In this document: piece after piece, positions 41,714-54,939 of the stretch
How positions within the stretch are numbered: the stretch's first letter is position 1
Layout: every line of letters begins with the position of its first letter
Source: Stropharia rugosoannulata
Lineage: Eukaryota; Basidiomycota; Agaricomycetes; Agaricales; Strophariaceae
Length of the DNA: 64,000 nt
Reading direction: 5' to 3'
Assembly (NCBI GenBank): GCA_028532985.1
Contig: JANCIK010000009.1
Span: 434,001 to 498,000 of the forward strand
Notes under the pieces: generated by a model
What the model was told of the DNA's origin: nothing
What the model saw: the letters and a program-made list of their open reading frames with translations, nothing else
Databases searched by the model: none
Translations under genes and position numbers: made by a program

Positions 41714-43290
41714 TTGAGTTGTAATGACACTACCTGACAATAGTTTATATATTCTTGATATCATGCATCACTGAATCGCATTACTATGTCCAGGATCTTC
41801 ATCTATAAATAAACATGTAGGCCAGCGTAAGAGTAGTGCAGCAACAGCGTTACTAAGTGTGAGGTTTTGTTTCGGAGGTATTAGAAGTTTCAACATCGTA
41901 CAAACATCAACGCTTAAGCTTTGTATTCTTGCTTTTCTTTACTTTGCATCACAAAAAAGACTTTTGATCGGAGGGCACTTTAGGAAAGTGCAATCAGATC
42001 ATCAATTGATGGGGCCTTTAACTACTTTAGGATGTCATGAGATGCCTTGGCATGTCCTGGCATGCCCTGGCATGCTTTGAATTTCCATGCAATGTGGGGA
42101 AATAAAGCCAGCTTGAATGACTTTTCCCACCTTCATTGTTGATTTTCAAACATTAAAATTATACACATTATGTGGGTGACATGCCCATTTAAGTACTTCA
42201 AATAGTGCGATAATTTGATTATGTAAGCCTATCCAATATCGCACTAAGTCGACTAAGTCCTCTAAGTTCACTTGCACTTCAGTCTTGTGTTCCCCACCCC
42301 CTCACCCAACTTTACTTGTATGCTTGGGCGTCACTCTACTCAGGCAGTTCTTGATGGCTGCTACCTTGTTGGATCCTGACCTGGGCTTAGGGCAGACAAG
42401 GATGGATCATGGAATGGGCCTGTTCCAATAGAGATTGCTGTATATTGTCGGAACGGTGAACCGCATTATAAAGCGGTTTTTTGGTACGTTTTTAGCTCGT
42501 CTATACGTTTCTAACGCACCCAAGAACACTCCAAACGAACCAGTATTCGACGTGCAAACTTAACACCATCTGGAGACCCCTATTGGTACAGTTCACCATT
42601 TCCCTTCTCATCCGTTTATTCCGAGCCTTCGGTCGCCCCAGATTCAGAATGTGGGCAATTATGCGATTCTAACGAGCTCAATACCAATGGATTTGGTCTG
42701 TGAGTAGCCATGTCCTCCTCCATCTCCCTGTCTTGGACTAATTTTGCTCTAAGTCAAGAACAACTTCTTCAATTGCGTCGCGGTTTTTTTGAGCTTCTTC
42801 ACGTTAATTCAGGCTTTCTAACAAGCCCCTGAACGCGTTATTCCGAGCAGAATTACCATCTTCATAAGCGCCCTATCACTGTGTTGTATTATATGTATCT
42901 ACATGAATACTGTATTATCTAGTCTAGTTAGAGTCAATATATAACTTGTTTTTTATAAGAAGTTTGAATAGTACTTGTTAAATGGCATTATATATAAACA
43001 TCTTTGAATGATACAAGGTACATCTGGTGGATCCTAGGATGCCTTGAGCTGCCCTGGATTGCCTTGGGAAAGTTGTACCTGGTTGTTTGCAGAGGGACCT
43101 TGCCCTGAGTGCACCTAAGGGCCCTGGCTGCTTTGCATGCCCTGGCTGCCTTAGGATCTCTAAGGCTGTGCCAGGGAGATACAAAGCCCCTGGGGACAAA
43201 AGTCATTTTCCTGATGTGGAACCCCCCTACCCACCTGTCTAGGCCTGCCAAGCATCGTCGCCCCATCTATCCACGCCTTTCTAAGCACGT
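41714..43290. other. Intergenic DNA with low-order GC-skewed repeats
   Basis: No gene is supported. Irregular repeats of a CATGCCCTGG / TGCCTTGG word occur at 42027-42078 and 43027-43190. Confidence 0.4.
42460..42483 (+). terminator. AACCGC hairpin followed by a T-run
   Basis: AACCGC, a short AT-rich loop, then GCGGTT and a TTTT run form a small perfect stem. In a fungus this is not expected to be a rho-independent terminator, and no adjacent gene explains it. Confidence 0.25.
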
Positions 43291-43292
43291 CC

Positions 43293-44000
43293 ATGTCCTA
43301 TAATCAAAATTCGGCCTCAGGCTCCAGCAGTGAAAGTTTTCATCTTCGGTACCCGACTTCAAGCAAAACGGTAACGAAAAACTCAGGTTTGTACTTTTCC
43401 GCTTGTGCATGCAATCTGAATATTATTTGAGCCTCATATAGAGAACACAATACCGTACGACAACATGCTTTGGCGTCCCATGAACGACAAGAATGGTGTT
43501 AGTGGTATTTTGTCTGCGGAAAGTCAAGGTGGGCAATATTTTCCTCTGAATCCAACATTTTCACTGACTCTCATGGTGAAGAAGAGTCTTATGTTAGACA
43601 GCTTATGAAGGAAAGGCTCCGCATAATGGCCGAGAACGTCGCATACGAGCTCGACATACTACTGGACCAACTTTACCCTCAGCGTATTCCACATGATTTG
43701 CCTGTTATCTTCACGGCATGCGAAACTTATCATACACGTGTAGTAGGTATGCAGTAAGAGAGAGCTCCTCACCGCCTCCGCCAATTGCGATGTATACACG
43801 TGGTCTTCATCGCAGCTCTGTCTATCCTCGCACTGATTATACTCGTGAGTAATATCTCAATGTTAATATGCCTGACATACAGGTTGCTGATGAACATGTA
43901 ATTCCAGGTAACTCGTTCATTGCGTCTCAAACGTCTCATGCGACGTTTGCAGACCAAGCACGGCCCAGTGGTGGGTATCCGCATTTAGGGGGAGTTTCCA
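43293..44000 (+). CDS. Putative multi-exon gene, unrecognised
   Basis: Coding-like exons with consistent phases: 43293 onward (MSYNQNSASGSSSESFHL) to a GTTTGT donor, then ENTIPYDNMLWRPMNDK to a GTGGGC donor, then EESYVRQLMKERLRIMAEN with LDILLDQLYPQRIPHDLPV. A Pro-rich stretch, IAMYTRGLHRSSVYPRTDY, follows in another exon near 43770. No domain is recognised and the 3' end is unclear. The alternation of short helical exons and small introns suggests a real gene or a recent pseudogene. Confidence 0.35.
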
Positions 44001-45230
44001 CTTAGCCTCATGCCTTCAGATACGAGTCTTCATTAGTATGCACAGAGAAAGAGGGGGAACGCTGCCCTCAGTTTCACGGGATGACCATCTCTTCAATGAA
44101 ACTCGTGAACACGCGGTTTTGCAAGTTCGAACACATAAGCATGCATACCTTCCCTTATTCAGGCAGGATAACGTTGGAAGCCCTTCCGTCGGACACTCGC
44201 AGGACACAGGAAACAATAGAGGCTCGTCAGGTGTTCATCAGAAGCTGCAAGAACATAACGTACAAACAGGTCAGCAGGACCCTTATTGCAACAATTGAGA
44301 CGAGTATATGTATATTCATGGTTAACAGACGCTCATCGTCCCGCTGAAGAAGGGGCTGAGTGGACTTTAAACAATACCCTGTGTTCAGCTAATTCATTCG
44401 TTGAAGTACCATACAAGTACCACAAAAAGAAAGGGAACAAAAATGAATAAAGACAGTACTTAAATTAGTCACGCGGACGATGCGCACAGAAAGGCACAGC
44501 CACTTTATGTCTGTCTTGTACTCCTACGTCTGTCTCTGCACCAACACCTTGCACGTCCATTGCCAATATGCTGTTGACCTACCTGCAATGGGCTATAATT
44601 TCTGTTTGGAATCTTCCGTGCTGTCACTCTGCCCCTCTTTCTTGTAGTGTAAGATCTTCAGAAAACACACACAAGACACACATGTTCCGTTTCCGTCTGT
44701 GTGATCCGCCGCGCGAGCACTCTCGTCCCAATAATTCACAGCGGCTTGCACTTAGTACTCCCCTTCACTACCCCTACGTGTCTGTCACTCCTCGTGCTCT
44801 CACCAGAATATAGCGTCTCTTTGTAACCCGATCATTCTCTTTATGATCATCTCAACACGGAACTGCCTCGTCTCAGTTCATTTCCTCATCACCCTTGCTG
44901 TTCATTCCCTTACCTACCACACACGATCACATTCAATACGCCCACCTAAATACTCACTGCCCTCGTATTACAACGTGACTTATTATGTTAAGTTTCTCTG
45001 CGTCACCTCAAGCGCTCCGAAACTATGCTGGTAGCTTCACGTGCGTAATGTACGCCGCTGTGCACCGCTCATACCTTTCTATCTTGCTGTCCTTCTGCGA
45101 CGCCATTGCCCATCCTAAATGCATAAATCATACAGCGCGACCTGGTTTTCGCCGCCTCGCACAGTTGCGCATAGCTCCCCTGTAGTACCTTTACTTCGTT
45201 CTCACCTTGAATTTCATTTTAAATAGTGTG
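44000..45230. other. No supported gene
   Basis: Short open frames only, with pyrimidine-rich composition. Confidence 0.35.
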
Positions 45231-45235
45231 GGAAA

Positions 45236-46470
45236 GAAGCGAAAGTTTGGCCACCAGTATCAGTATCCAGAGTAAAGCAACATAAATCCGAAGCTTAGCT
45301 GTCAAAGGGAGTAGTGGCGTGCGAATGCATCGGATCCTTCCTTGTGGTACGTACGCACGGGAGAAGGCGTTTGACGCGGCCACGGACACATGCCATAGCC
45401 ACTCGACCAACTCGTATATATATAAAACAAGAAAGACGCTTAGGGCATCCATGCCCCTCCCCAGTTCCAGTTCCAATTCGACTGGGACCATCCTATCATA
45501 TCATATCGAGTCCATAAAGGCAATGGCCGTACCCTATCAGACAGTAACGTTACCATACGTCTGCAACACCTGCAACTTTTATATGCAATGGCCTCGAAAA
45601 TCGTGTCCCCGTCGCGTGCAGTATGACAACGGGCTGTGTAGCAGTGCACATCTAGAATGCATCTACCTCGTACAGGAATTAGGTGCGCTTTCATTGGATG
45701 TTGAATAGTGTATTTGGGTTGACTCGAAGATGATTAGACGCGTTTTTCAAGGATGTTCTTTCTAGGTTGTCGCATGGTCCGACATGGAGTAGACAGAGAT
45801 GGTCAGGCAGCTCGACCTTCCCTGCCTTGGAATCGTCATCATCATGGCAACATCATAATTCTGGCTCTTCGGCGATGCCGCCCAGTATCCAGCCACTTCA
45901 GCATACACCTGCATATCAAGAGGAATTTATTCAAGGTTCATCAACTACTCCCTACAGCGTAAATACCCAACACCAGGACGCGAATCGTGTACGGAGTTCT
46001 GCAAACCAATCTCAACCCCCCTTTTTCGAGTACACGCCCTTGTCATGGCCCCATGACGATTATTTTCTGCCTTCAGTGGCACAGTACCCGACCTCCGCAC
46101 AGAGCCATTATCCCGCCGAACCAAGTCAATTTAAAGTTAACCATGCTTCAACGTATGGTTTTGACGGTCTGCCGGACACACTAACAGAAGGCGCTTATGG
46201 AAGAACAACGGTGCCACCGACTGCACAATCAGACCAGGATAAATATTCACTACAAAATATGAAAGTAAATAGTGAGTTCATTGAGCCAGTTCCAACAATT
46301 TGTTCACTCATTAGTCCTCTATAAATCCCCTTAGTAGAAGATCTCGTCTACGACGACGAGGCCAAAAACACAATAAAAACTGCACTGCCCACTGCCTTGG
46401 TTCATAGTAACCAATACAACAGTCGCGCAATCGGAGGGACAAAAGTCCCACTGAAGCGCAAAGCACAGGG
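45236..46470 (+). CDS. Unrecognised gene, 5' part (better copy of 2.2-3.0 kb repeat)
   Basis: Two open blocks: 45523-45708 (61 codons, MAVPYQTVTLPYVCNTCNFY, with CxxC and a later C..RRVQYDNGLC) and 45767-46324 (LSHGPTWSRQRWSGSS, Gln/Ser/Pro-rich, ending GAYGRTTVPPT and ICSLISPL). The blocks are separated by donor-like GGTGCG and acceptor-like TTTCTAG, but the simple junction does not keep the frame. Both blocks are conserved in the degenerate copy at 2190-3000, which argues that they were coding. Function unknown. Confidence 0.4.
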
Positions 46471-47186
46471 GTGATATGTCTCACGATCTCGTCGTTGAAG
46501 ACTGAAAGGCTAACATGGGGGTTTAGGGAGGCGTATGAGAGTCTACCGGACAGTTACATGTCCGATACACGCGGTAAACGGGTACGGCTGGAGTGCGACG
46601 AGAACATCCAACTCCAAAATCAGATGTATATGAAGGGGGTGCCAGTGGATGGGGCGAACTTGCACAACCACAAGGCTCAAACTGATGCTCAGGGACCTCC
46701 GTCAAAATCACAAAGAAACCCCAAGTGGACGAGGAGGAAGATGTATCCTGGGGAATCAATGATGAGCTTCAGTGCGTACTATGCCGCTAACTATGAACCT
46801 GGTGTTCCGTGACTGACCTTTGGTTCCGTCCTTCTTCATCTTCATCTGGTACCAGTGTATATGGAAGATTCCGACAGCTCAGGCGCTCAGGCGTCGCACC
46901 AGAGTTGAGGACACAGGATTCTCTGAATTTCCACGTAGATGAGCCTGCGTTGCATTGCTTTGCCCCTAACAAACACCTCATGAACCTACGCGAGAGATAT
47001 CCAGATGTAATTTATAAACTCACCGTAAAAAGACAAGGATACGATCTAGCGAGTCAACGAGCTATCAATACACGGAAAGCATTAGATGAAAGACGATGTT
47101 ACGATCTCGGATCGATAGATATCGGAGTTTTATCCAAAGGCTATTATTATGTAAACATATTTTTGAGGCCCGACAATGCCGCTTAG
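46471..47186 (+). CDS. Unrecognised gene, 3' part
   Basis: Exon ending 46808 (GFREAYESLPDSYMSDTRG, then RKMYPGESMMSFSAYYAAN) joins in phase to 46856-47186 (VYGRFRQLRRSGVAPEL, LNFHVDEPALHCFAPNK, YDLGSIDIGVLSKGYYYV) across a 47-nt GTGACT..CCAG intron. It probably belongs to the same gene as 45236-46324. The homologous stretch at 3000-3230 is decayed. No domain is recognised. Confidence 0.4.
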
Positions 47187-47189
47187 CCT

Positions 47190-48110
47190 TGGCTTGGCAT
47201 ACCATCCATCACGTTGTGCTTTTTGCCGTCGTTGTCTCTACCCTCCGAGCAAGCGAACTTGAACTGATCCTTTAGCTTTAACTTTCGTTCCATGAATCAG
47301 AGTTGACCGCAGTTTTGCATATCCGCGAAAGCCTCGAGGATGATGCGTTTGCATTAGCATGAATGGACATCACTTGTACAAGAGGAATGGGACGGACATG
47401 GACTATGAGTGGGATAGGGAAAAGGAGGTGAACGTGAACTAGTGCGTGTTGTCTCTCCTGCATATCTCAGCCCAAGTTCATGTTGGATGTTCCTCTCAGT
47501 GCGTCTTATTACCGCCTAGGCACATTCTGCTTCTGTAGTTGTACTGCCAAGTCACTGCCAGCCCTGCGTTGCCAGCCTCATAACATCTTTTGATCCCCTG
47601 TGTCTTCTCTTGCACAAGATACCTCCCAGCGCACGTTCAAATCCTTCGTAGGACCTGCTTCCCTGTCCTTTCCCCAACTCACTGACAACTGTTAGTGTGT
47701 ACTCGTATCTTGTTTGCTTTGCTCGCAGCCCACCCGTGCGTTCTGCTTGTCGAGGCTCAAGCTACCCGCGTACCCCGTCCGGTGCCAGTATGCACCGCCC
47801 TGCCTTCCGACACCTCACGCGCGTCGCGTCGCATCCAAGGTCCGGCCATCCTTGCTAACGAGTCCTGTTAGTTGACGAGTATTGGTACTTGTAGCCTGCC
47901 CAGCCCTGGTCGGAAAGCAGGTGCTAATGTGAGTCGCACCATGGAACCCGCATACGGTTACCCAGCCCGCTCATTGTTTTTGAGATTGTATGGGCAGGCC
48001 TTCTCCATCCTGTTGGAGATTTTTTTTCAGTATCCTTTGCGCATTTGAATGCGCCCGTCCTGTGTCTATTTTCACCTCTCAAGTCGGCTGCAAAGCGGAT
48101 ACAATGATGG
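47190..48110. other. No supported gene; repeat-rich
   Basis: C/T-rich sequence with only short frames. Confidence 0.35.
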
Positions 48111-48113
48111 GTA

Positions 48114-48566
48114 CTACAGGTTGCAATAACGCATCTGTTGAAATTTTATAGTGTCATTTCCATTTAGCCCTGGATGCGCACTTTCAATTTTGTCGACAAG
48201 CCCAAAGGCAGTCACAGAATCATTGAAGTGACGTTGAGAAAAGAGTGATTTTTCTAATAAAACATAGTCCCAAACTTTGCCATATAAATCTCCTATGGGC
48301 TGGAATGCAGTATTCAACGCAGAGCGGTGGAGACCTGGGACAAGGAGGAGGTGTATACGTAGCCCCATGTGCGTGAGGAGGAATGGTTCAATAGAAGTTG
48401 CATCTCCCAATCTGCAATGGGGTCTGTGGAAATCGCTATGGGAAAGAAGCCAAAAGGCACCAGAACGATGTTGATATACATTCATGGTAGTTGGGATGAT
48501 ATCTGTATTCCCCGAAGAGTAGCTGCGGTTGAAAATGTCCATAATGCAACGTTTCGAGGCACGCAC
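48114..48566 (-). pseudogene. Truncated duplicate of HET-domain gene
   Basis: The minus-strand frame (SKRCIMDIFNRSYSSGNTD, then EPFLLTHMGLRIHLLLVPG and QPIGDLYGKVWDYVLL) is clearly homologous to the C-terminal part of the HET protein at 55688-57685 (SKRCIMDIFNRGYTWEDYD, EPFLLTHMGLRIHLLLVPG). The HET domain itself and the N-terminus are absent, and the C-terminus diverges. Neighbouring non-coding DNA is also shared, so this is part of a segmental duplication. Confidence 0.85.
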
Positions 48567-48589
48567 ATTCCATTACTCGAATCTCGGGC

Positions 48590-50000
48590 TTAGTACCCAA
48601 TAGTGACCGGTACTCTGCAAAGGTCAGTAGACGTGTCAGCCTTCGTAAATGGTAGTGGGAAGGCCTCACAGCTCGTATACTAGCCAGGAGGCAGTGTATT
48701 ATTACTTTCTAACATGACAGGTCCGAGATTAGACCGCTCTATTAATACCTGCGCAAATCTGTGCCCTCCGTCATCCCTCAGCCTGGAATCCAGTCCACGG
48801 TCATCCAACGCATTGCATACTGCGTATATTGTACCGCTGCTAGGCTACATTGTGTGCTTATATGTAGTCATGTGTCTATGTACATTTCCTGCTGTGCCCA
48901 AGCATTCACGCTTGATAATGAAGACCGTACATCACGGAGAGCTACTAAACGTTGATGCTTTCTGTGTATATTTTCCGTTGTTGAAATACTGACTGTGTAT
49001 TGGGTATTTTGCCAGTCATTCTCACATCAATAATTTAAGAGCTGTCTTCTATGAGCGACCCGAAATGGCCGTACATTCATTACGGAGAATGTATCAACCA
49101 TCAGGCTATCTTCTTTTATTTTTGTGGACTACGCATTCCTCCCATTCTTAAACATCCATGGATGTACATATACTTAGCGGGATAGCTGGCAACGTACATA
49201 CATACATCGCACATTAGCGTCGCGTCCCGCGCTGTGGTGTCCCCGTGGTCAAGCCAAAATTGGCTCCTATGTCTACTTGACCATGTGGATTCGCCTGTAG
49301 AGTTTCACGCCTTCGGTCGTTGTGCTGTGCTTAATTATCATCGACTATGCTGTACTCGCTCTGGCACGCGTTACATATACGTCTTTTCGAACCCCTCTGA
49401 GTAGTGCCGGTGAACGTGTGTAGAGTACAATGTCTATGTAATATGAATATCCTCGTGTGTCATATGTGGGGTTGCTCCGTTTTTAATCCCTCAGGCATCG
49501 TATTCACGAGATACAAATTCTACGTTGAGAGTGCGCCTCAGGGGCAGACAGCGTTGCTACCTAGTATCTTCTATTTTTGGAGCACCCGGTCAATGCCGCC
49601 GGCCCGCCGCCCGCGCAACGAAAATATGCAGCCACGTACGTTCGTTTCGTCGTTGCTGCCTCCGACTTACAAGTTGCCTACGATACCTCAGGGATCCGTC
49701 GACGATTTACACTTACTTATCTCGGTTGTGGGTTTGGACCATGGAATCTTGCGACAATAAGACCTACATATCGTGGCCTTTCGAAGCCGAGGATTACAGT
49801 ACAAGACCGTAAACAAGAACGGGTGTGGTTGCGGTGGAAATGAAGAAGGGGAAGAGGAGTGATATGAGGTATTGTGATGCGTATGGAGTGGAGTGGGGAA
49901 TAGGTACGTGTTTCTGTTTCCGGTCTTTGCGAGAGCACAAGTTCACAGTTCTTGTAGAGCCTGCTTGCATTTTCTTTGCCAAGTTAACTGCCGCCTCCTG
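48590..50000 (+). repeat. Segmental duplicate of 57980-58700
   Basis: Shared blocks in the same order: CCCAATAG.G.CCGGTACTCT (48597 and 57999), TCCGAGATTA.ACCGCTCTATT (48722 and 58137), CAATGCCGCCGGCCCGCCGC-type block (49592 and 58357) and AACAAGAACGGGT (49813 and 58611). The left copy is longer in the middle. Confidence 0.7.
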
Positions 50001-52700
50001 CTACGCGTCTCCTTTTTTGCATCATGGTGTACGTGGTCGTCTCTTGCCTCTCTCGGCGTGCGTTTATGCTTACTTTGTTCGACTAGCCCGTTGCCCTCGC
50101 CGCCCTCTGCATGTCTAGGTTTGTGCTACTCGTGGGCTAGTCTGCATCTGACCTCCCCTCGATGGCTGTTTCTTCACAGTACCGCCAGTCGCGTCCAACG
50201 TCCGGCCTTCTCCGCGACGTTCTCAGCCCATTCTCCCCCTCCCAGACGCTCGGCCTGTGGTCGCATAGTAATTTGATACGAATGGGCGCCAGTTTCGGGT
50301 CCTACGACCCCTACCAGCCGGCCTTGGTTTCATTTGCATCCCCGCCCTTTTTGGAGGTGCTCTACCTGCTCAGGCTCCGGGTCCGGTCCTACTCGACTAC
50401 TCGGACATGCAGATATACTTACATCTGATGCACTCTTCCTTGCCTTCCTTTGGATGCCCCTGGATTCGCCTCGCCGTCCCCGCCATGGACCTTCCACAAC
50501 GGCGCTGCGGCTCACGCGCTTTTCAGAACATCCAGCATGCATGACGCATCCTGCTTCACCCCGCCTTTCGCGTACGCCCTGCCTTAGCGTCTTCCGTGGA
50601 TCCCTCGCCGTGCACGCTCTGTTCATCCAGAACCATTCTTGCGCGATCCGTCCATGCATCCGTTCTGCGGCATCACTCCGCCCCTCCTGTGATCTCACCA
50701 TGCATCACTCCCCGTCTCGGCCCTGCTCCTGCCCCCCCGCAAAGTCGATGCGCGCCCACGTGTGCTTCACACTGCGCCCGGTTCGATGAATCATATCCCG
50801 TAGGTGCTCGTTTCGTCGCGTCGCATCGTATTACGCGCCGTCCCGTCCGACCTGGGGCAATAACTCTGAGCTCAATGTGCATGAAGACAGTGCGGACTGC
50901 GAGCGTGCGGTCCTGCGGGATTACATGGGGGCAGTGGTTTGATATGGAGGAGAGGCATGCAGTGATATGACATGGAGAGTGAGGCGCAGGGTGTCGAGGT
51001 GGGGATGGACTGAGTGTATGTGTGGAGGTGGGTGGGTAGAACTTTGGGGACGTGCGCGCGTGGAGTGGTGGGACTTCGGCTCGGTTTGGGTGGATGGGTA
51101 CGTGCTCCACCTGGCCGTTCAGGGTTTTGGATCTGTCGTCACCCTAGCACACTCCGACGCGCCTCCGCCGCAACAACCTATGTGCATGCCCCCCCGTGCC
51201 TGCATTTACCCAGAATCTTTATCATCTTGTCCCGTTTCATTACACCCCACGCGCCGCGTTTCATCACATCCCGCAAGGCTAGCCTCATATGACTTGCCCT
51301 TGAGTACGGTCTTGCTAGTTGCGTCCAACGTCGGCCATCTTCGCAACGTTCCCCTCCCTCCCCCGCTCCTCGACATCACAAGGAGAACCCCCTTGGTTGC
51401 AAAGTATCTTAATACCACTGGGTGCCGCGCCTCGTCTTCAGGTCATTGTACTCCCCCAGCCGGCCTTGGTCTCATACATGTCCCTGCCCGCGCCCATTCA
51501 TCCCTCCTGTGTTCCTATGCCGGCCACGCTCCTGCGACACACATTCACCCTGCTCGCCCACGCGCTGCGTCCATCTCATTGGTCGTATCCTGTTCTGTTC
51601 CTTGAATCCAGTCCCGTGCGTCGCATTGCAGTGGGTACCACCGCATCCAACTTATCCCAGAGGACTCCACCACTCCACCACAAGCACAATCTCTGCTAAC
51701 GCGCAGTCCCGCGGCCTGGCATGCGCGCACTGTACGAGGAGGTGAGGGTCAATAAGGAGAGGGGAGGGAGGCGCGGGATGGACGGTAGGTGAGCGGTAAG
51801 CGCAGGAGGGCGCAGGAGCGGTAGAGGTGGGGTGTGATGTGCCGACCTCGAGGGAAGGAGGGGTACAGTGATCGGGGAAGAGGCAAAGAGGGGCTCTTCC
51901 TCTTCAGCTTGCATATCCAGTCCCGCTCATGGGCACTCCATGCGTCGTGCGTCCCCCGGAACCCGCGGACCGCGGTCGCTGCTCTCGGCCCCGAGCTCCC
52001 ATGGCCGACCTGGCTCTCAGATCCCAGCGCTTTAGTTCCAGGCGCGTCCATTCAATACTGTTGCCAATGCACTTATTATTACGACCCTTATCCTAACCCC
52101 GCCTGCCCACCAGGTCTGCTTCTGAGCAGTCACCTCGCCCTGCCACGTCCTGCTCTGTAGAGCGCCCGCGATGTCGAACGCAGCGTCACGGTCGTACACG
52201 TAGTATGCAGCGTGCATCCCAGCCCATATTTGGTTTGTTTAACACGCGAGCGCGTATATGCTTCATATGGCTCCCTCTCCACCCTCTTCGTCTACGTACC
52301 GCGCAGTCCTGTCTTGCTAACCCGCTCCCTGTCTTGCTAACCTGCTCCCCGGTGCATTCACCGCCATATAGGAATGCACCTTCGCTCCGACTACGTTTCT
52401 TGCTGCCTGCCCCGCCCGGTCGTATGCGCTGTGGACTTCTCCGTTGTATGTACTTCTACCCGGACGCCTCACACGGATTCCCGCTCAATGCGCGCATACA
52501 TCAATGTCCTGGCATGTTCTACAACCGGTCCCGCTCCAGCTTGTTAACCCGCCCTCAAGTGCATCACAATAACTCCTAGCAGCTTCCTGTGGTGTCCTCG
52601 CTTGGTCCTTGTTCTGCGCTGGCTCCTGTCACGTCGCTTTTTGTCCTGTTCACTTGGTATAGCTACGAGAATCTAGGTGTCCCGCCTCGCGCCCCGATCT
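49560..52700 (+). repeat. C/T-rich dispersed repeat, copy B
   Basis: Starts with TCTATTTTTGGAGCACC, CCACGTACGTTCG and AACAAGAACGGGTGTGG, then a long pyrimidine-rich tail. Blocks such as GCTACTCGTGGGCTAGTCTGC are shared with copy E (58905). Long open frames on both strands here are compositional. Confidence 0.5.
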
Positions 52701-52718
52701 CGTCTTGTCTGCATCGTC

Positions 52719-54930
52719 ATCTATTTTTGGAGCACGGGCGATGCCGGTCAGCCGAACGACGAGTACGCTGCACAGCCACGTACATCGCTTCGTCTTCGTT
52801 TCGTCTACTATATAGGAGACGACAATTTGACCAACAGCTTCTTATGGTCGCCGTCGTGCTTCTGTACTATGACGGACTGGTATGATTGACCTAGTTGTAA
52901 GGACGCAGATAACAAAGTAGAAAAGCAAACCAGAGCGCGACTATGGTTGGGAGGCGGGTTCAGGGGAGCGGGAGCGAGTGGGACGCGTCACCGTTGCGGC
53001 GTAAATGATGTTGCCGCAAGAGGAATGAGCTTGCTGGCCCTCTGGAGACATGGGACGGGGTGATGGTACGCTTCTGTGTTGCTTATGCGTCAGTAGAAAT
53101 TTACGTCCTTCACCCCTCTGAGTCTTTGTACCTGCTTGCCCATCTCACTACATGTCTGAGATTGTGCCACGCGTTGGTACATACCTTTATCTCGTCTGCC
53201 TCGGCGCGTCGTTATATTTACTTTGATCAGCAGCCAACCCTCTCCGTCTCCGCCTCCCTGTCTTCTATCCCCTCTTCTTGTCCAGGTTCGTGCTACAACC
53301 GGGCTCGCCTGCATACCATGTCTTATGCCCGCCTCACCTCTCCCTACATGCACCGCTCTCTCCTCCTGCACCTCACGCGCTCCGCGTCGCCTCCGAAATC
53401 GCTGCATACCTTCGGGCTCTGCAAGCCTCAGGTTGTACTCCTCCTAACCGGTATTCGACTAGCCTTCCTTAGTTCCAATCAATTTGTCTTGGTCCCATTT
53501 TCTGTGCGTATTCCCGATCCGAATGCTCGACTACTCACGCATGCGGATGTACATGTGCTGGATACCGTGCTTTCTCTGCCTTCCGACGATAGCCCATGCG
53601 CCTCTCTCGCAACATACGACTTACAATATGTATCCGATTTCAGCCCGCTTTCTGAATCGTACCTCCGTCATGAGCGCTGCATATTTTATTCGCTGCATAC
53701 ATCTGATGGTATGCGCGTTCGTGCTTTCTCTCTTGAGCCCCTTTCCGCCCGCCTCGGCTTTGACAAGAGTCGGTATGTGTTCTTCTCCTGTCTGCTTCAG
53801 CGCATCCAGTGTAGTGGCAAATCCAGCTTCTTGGTGGGTCCTGGTACACCCAGCCTGTCCCGTACTGCAGGTAGGTGTATCCCCGCTGCGTAGATGCGTC
53901 GAGCCACCCCGCGGACCCCGTGGGCCCCGTCATCCCCTAGCCAATGGCCTATGTCCCGCACCGTCTCGTTCCGCTCGCCCGCTCCCCTGCGCGTCCCTAG
54001 AAAATATCGTCCCGACTATATCTCATATGCCCCAGTTCTCTGACGCCGTGTCCTGCGTTACCCTGCATTTCCCTCCCTGCCAGCTAACCGGCTGCAGAGC
54101 TCATGGGAACGTGCGTCGGCCGGTCTTCCGCATAACACGCGCCCCCGCGCACAGGGCGCATATATCATATCCCGTATTTTATCTGCTCCGTACTGTCCTT
54201 GTGTATGGTGTCGCCTCTCTGCAATGTCTGCCTCATAAACCTGCCAGCCGCCTCTGGTGCGGTCCCCAAGCGTATGCGCCCTCACGCCGACCGCACTTAT
54301 CGTAACTTGCGCCCACAACGCGCAGTCGACGCTCTTCCAACTGCTCTGCCCGGCATCTCCGCACTGCTTTTCCCTTCCCTTCACCTCACTAGTCGGCGCC
54401 CTGCCTTACGTGCTCACCGAGCGTCATACATCATGTCGCATCTTGTAGCTTCTCTGTTCGGTCCTACTCCAGTTCATTTACTCCTGCTCGAGTACCGCAC
54501 CTTCCGCGCATCCGGCAGGGTCTGAGACATGTTGACCTACGCCCGTCCCCTTTCTTGTCTCGGTTGGATGGGCAGATGTTTAGGTACGCTTGAGTGCATA
54601 GGTAGATCGTGGGCCATAGGGAATTCTGCGCCTGCGTCGATTGTTGTACTGTCTATACCCAAGAGATATTTATTTCCTCCAAGTTTAACTTACTTGATCA
54701 TCCGACATCTGTACACATGTAATGAGATACTATCTATCCTCAGTGAGTCCATCCCCTGCGTGATGCGTACCCAGGTGAAAAGATCAGACTTCTATGTACT
54801 TTAAAAATGTTTAAGCGCCCGAATTTATGTGAGATATGTAAGTTTTCCGAGCTGTATTACGTTTTTTTATGTGATATATGGCGTATCCTGTCTATTCTTG
54901 TTCGTCTGAGAGCAGACGCGTCGCATCCCC
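52719..54930 (+). repeat. C/T-rich dispersed repeat, copy C
   Basis: CTATTTTTGGAGCACGGGCG, CACAGCCACGTACATCG and GCGCGACTATGGTTGGGAG blocks, followed by a pyrimidine-rich region to about 54500. Confidence 0.5.
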
Positions 54931-54939
54931 GGCTCGTGA

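Noticed and set aside
42460..42483. Rho-independent terminator as a functional call
   Set aside because: Hairpin plus T-run is present, but the organism is eukaryotic and no adjacent small RNA gene is seen; kept only as a low-confidence structure.
50334..54525. Many open frames of 100-280 codons on both strands
   Set aside because: They occur in C/T-rich repeat DNA, use extreme Ser/Pro/Leu/Arg composition and overlap each other; no intron or motif supports them.
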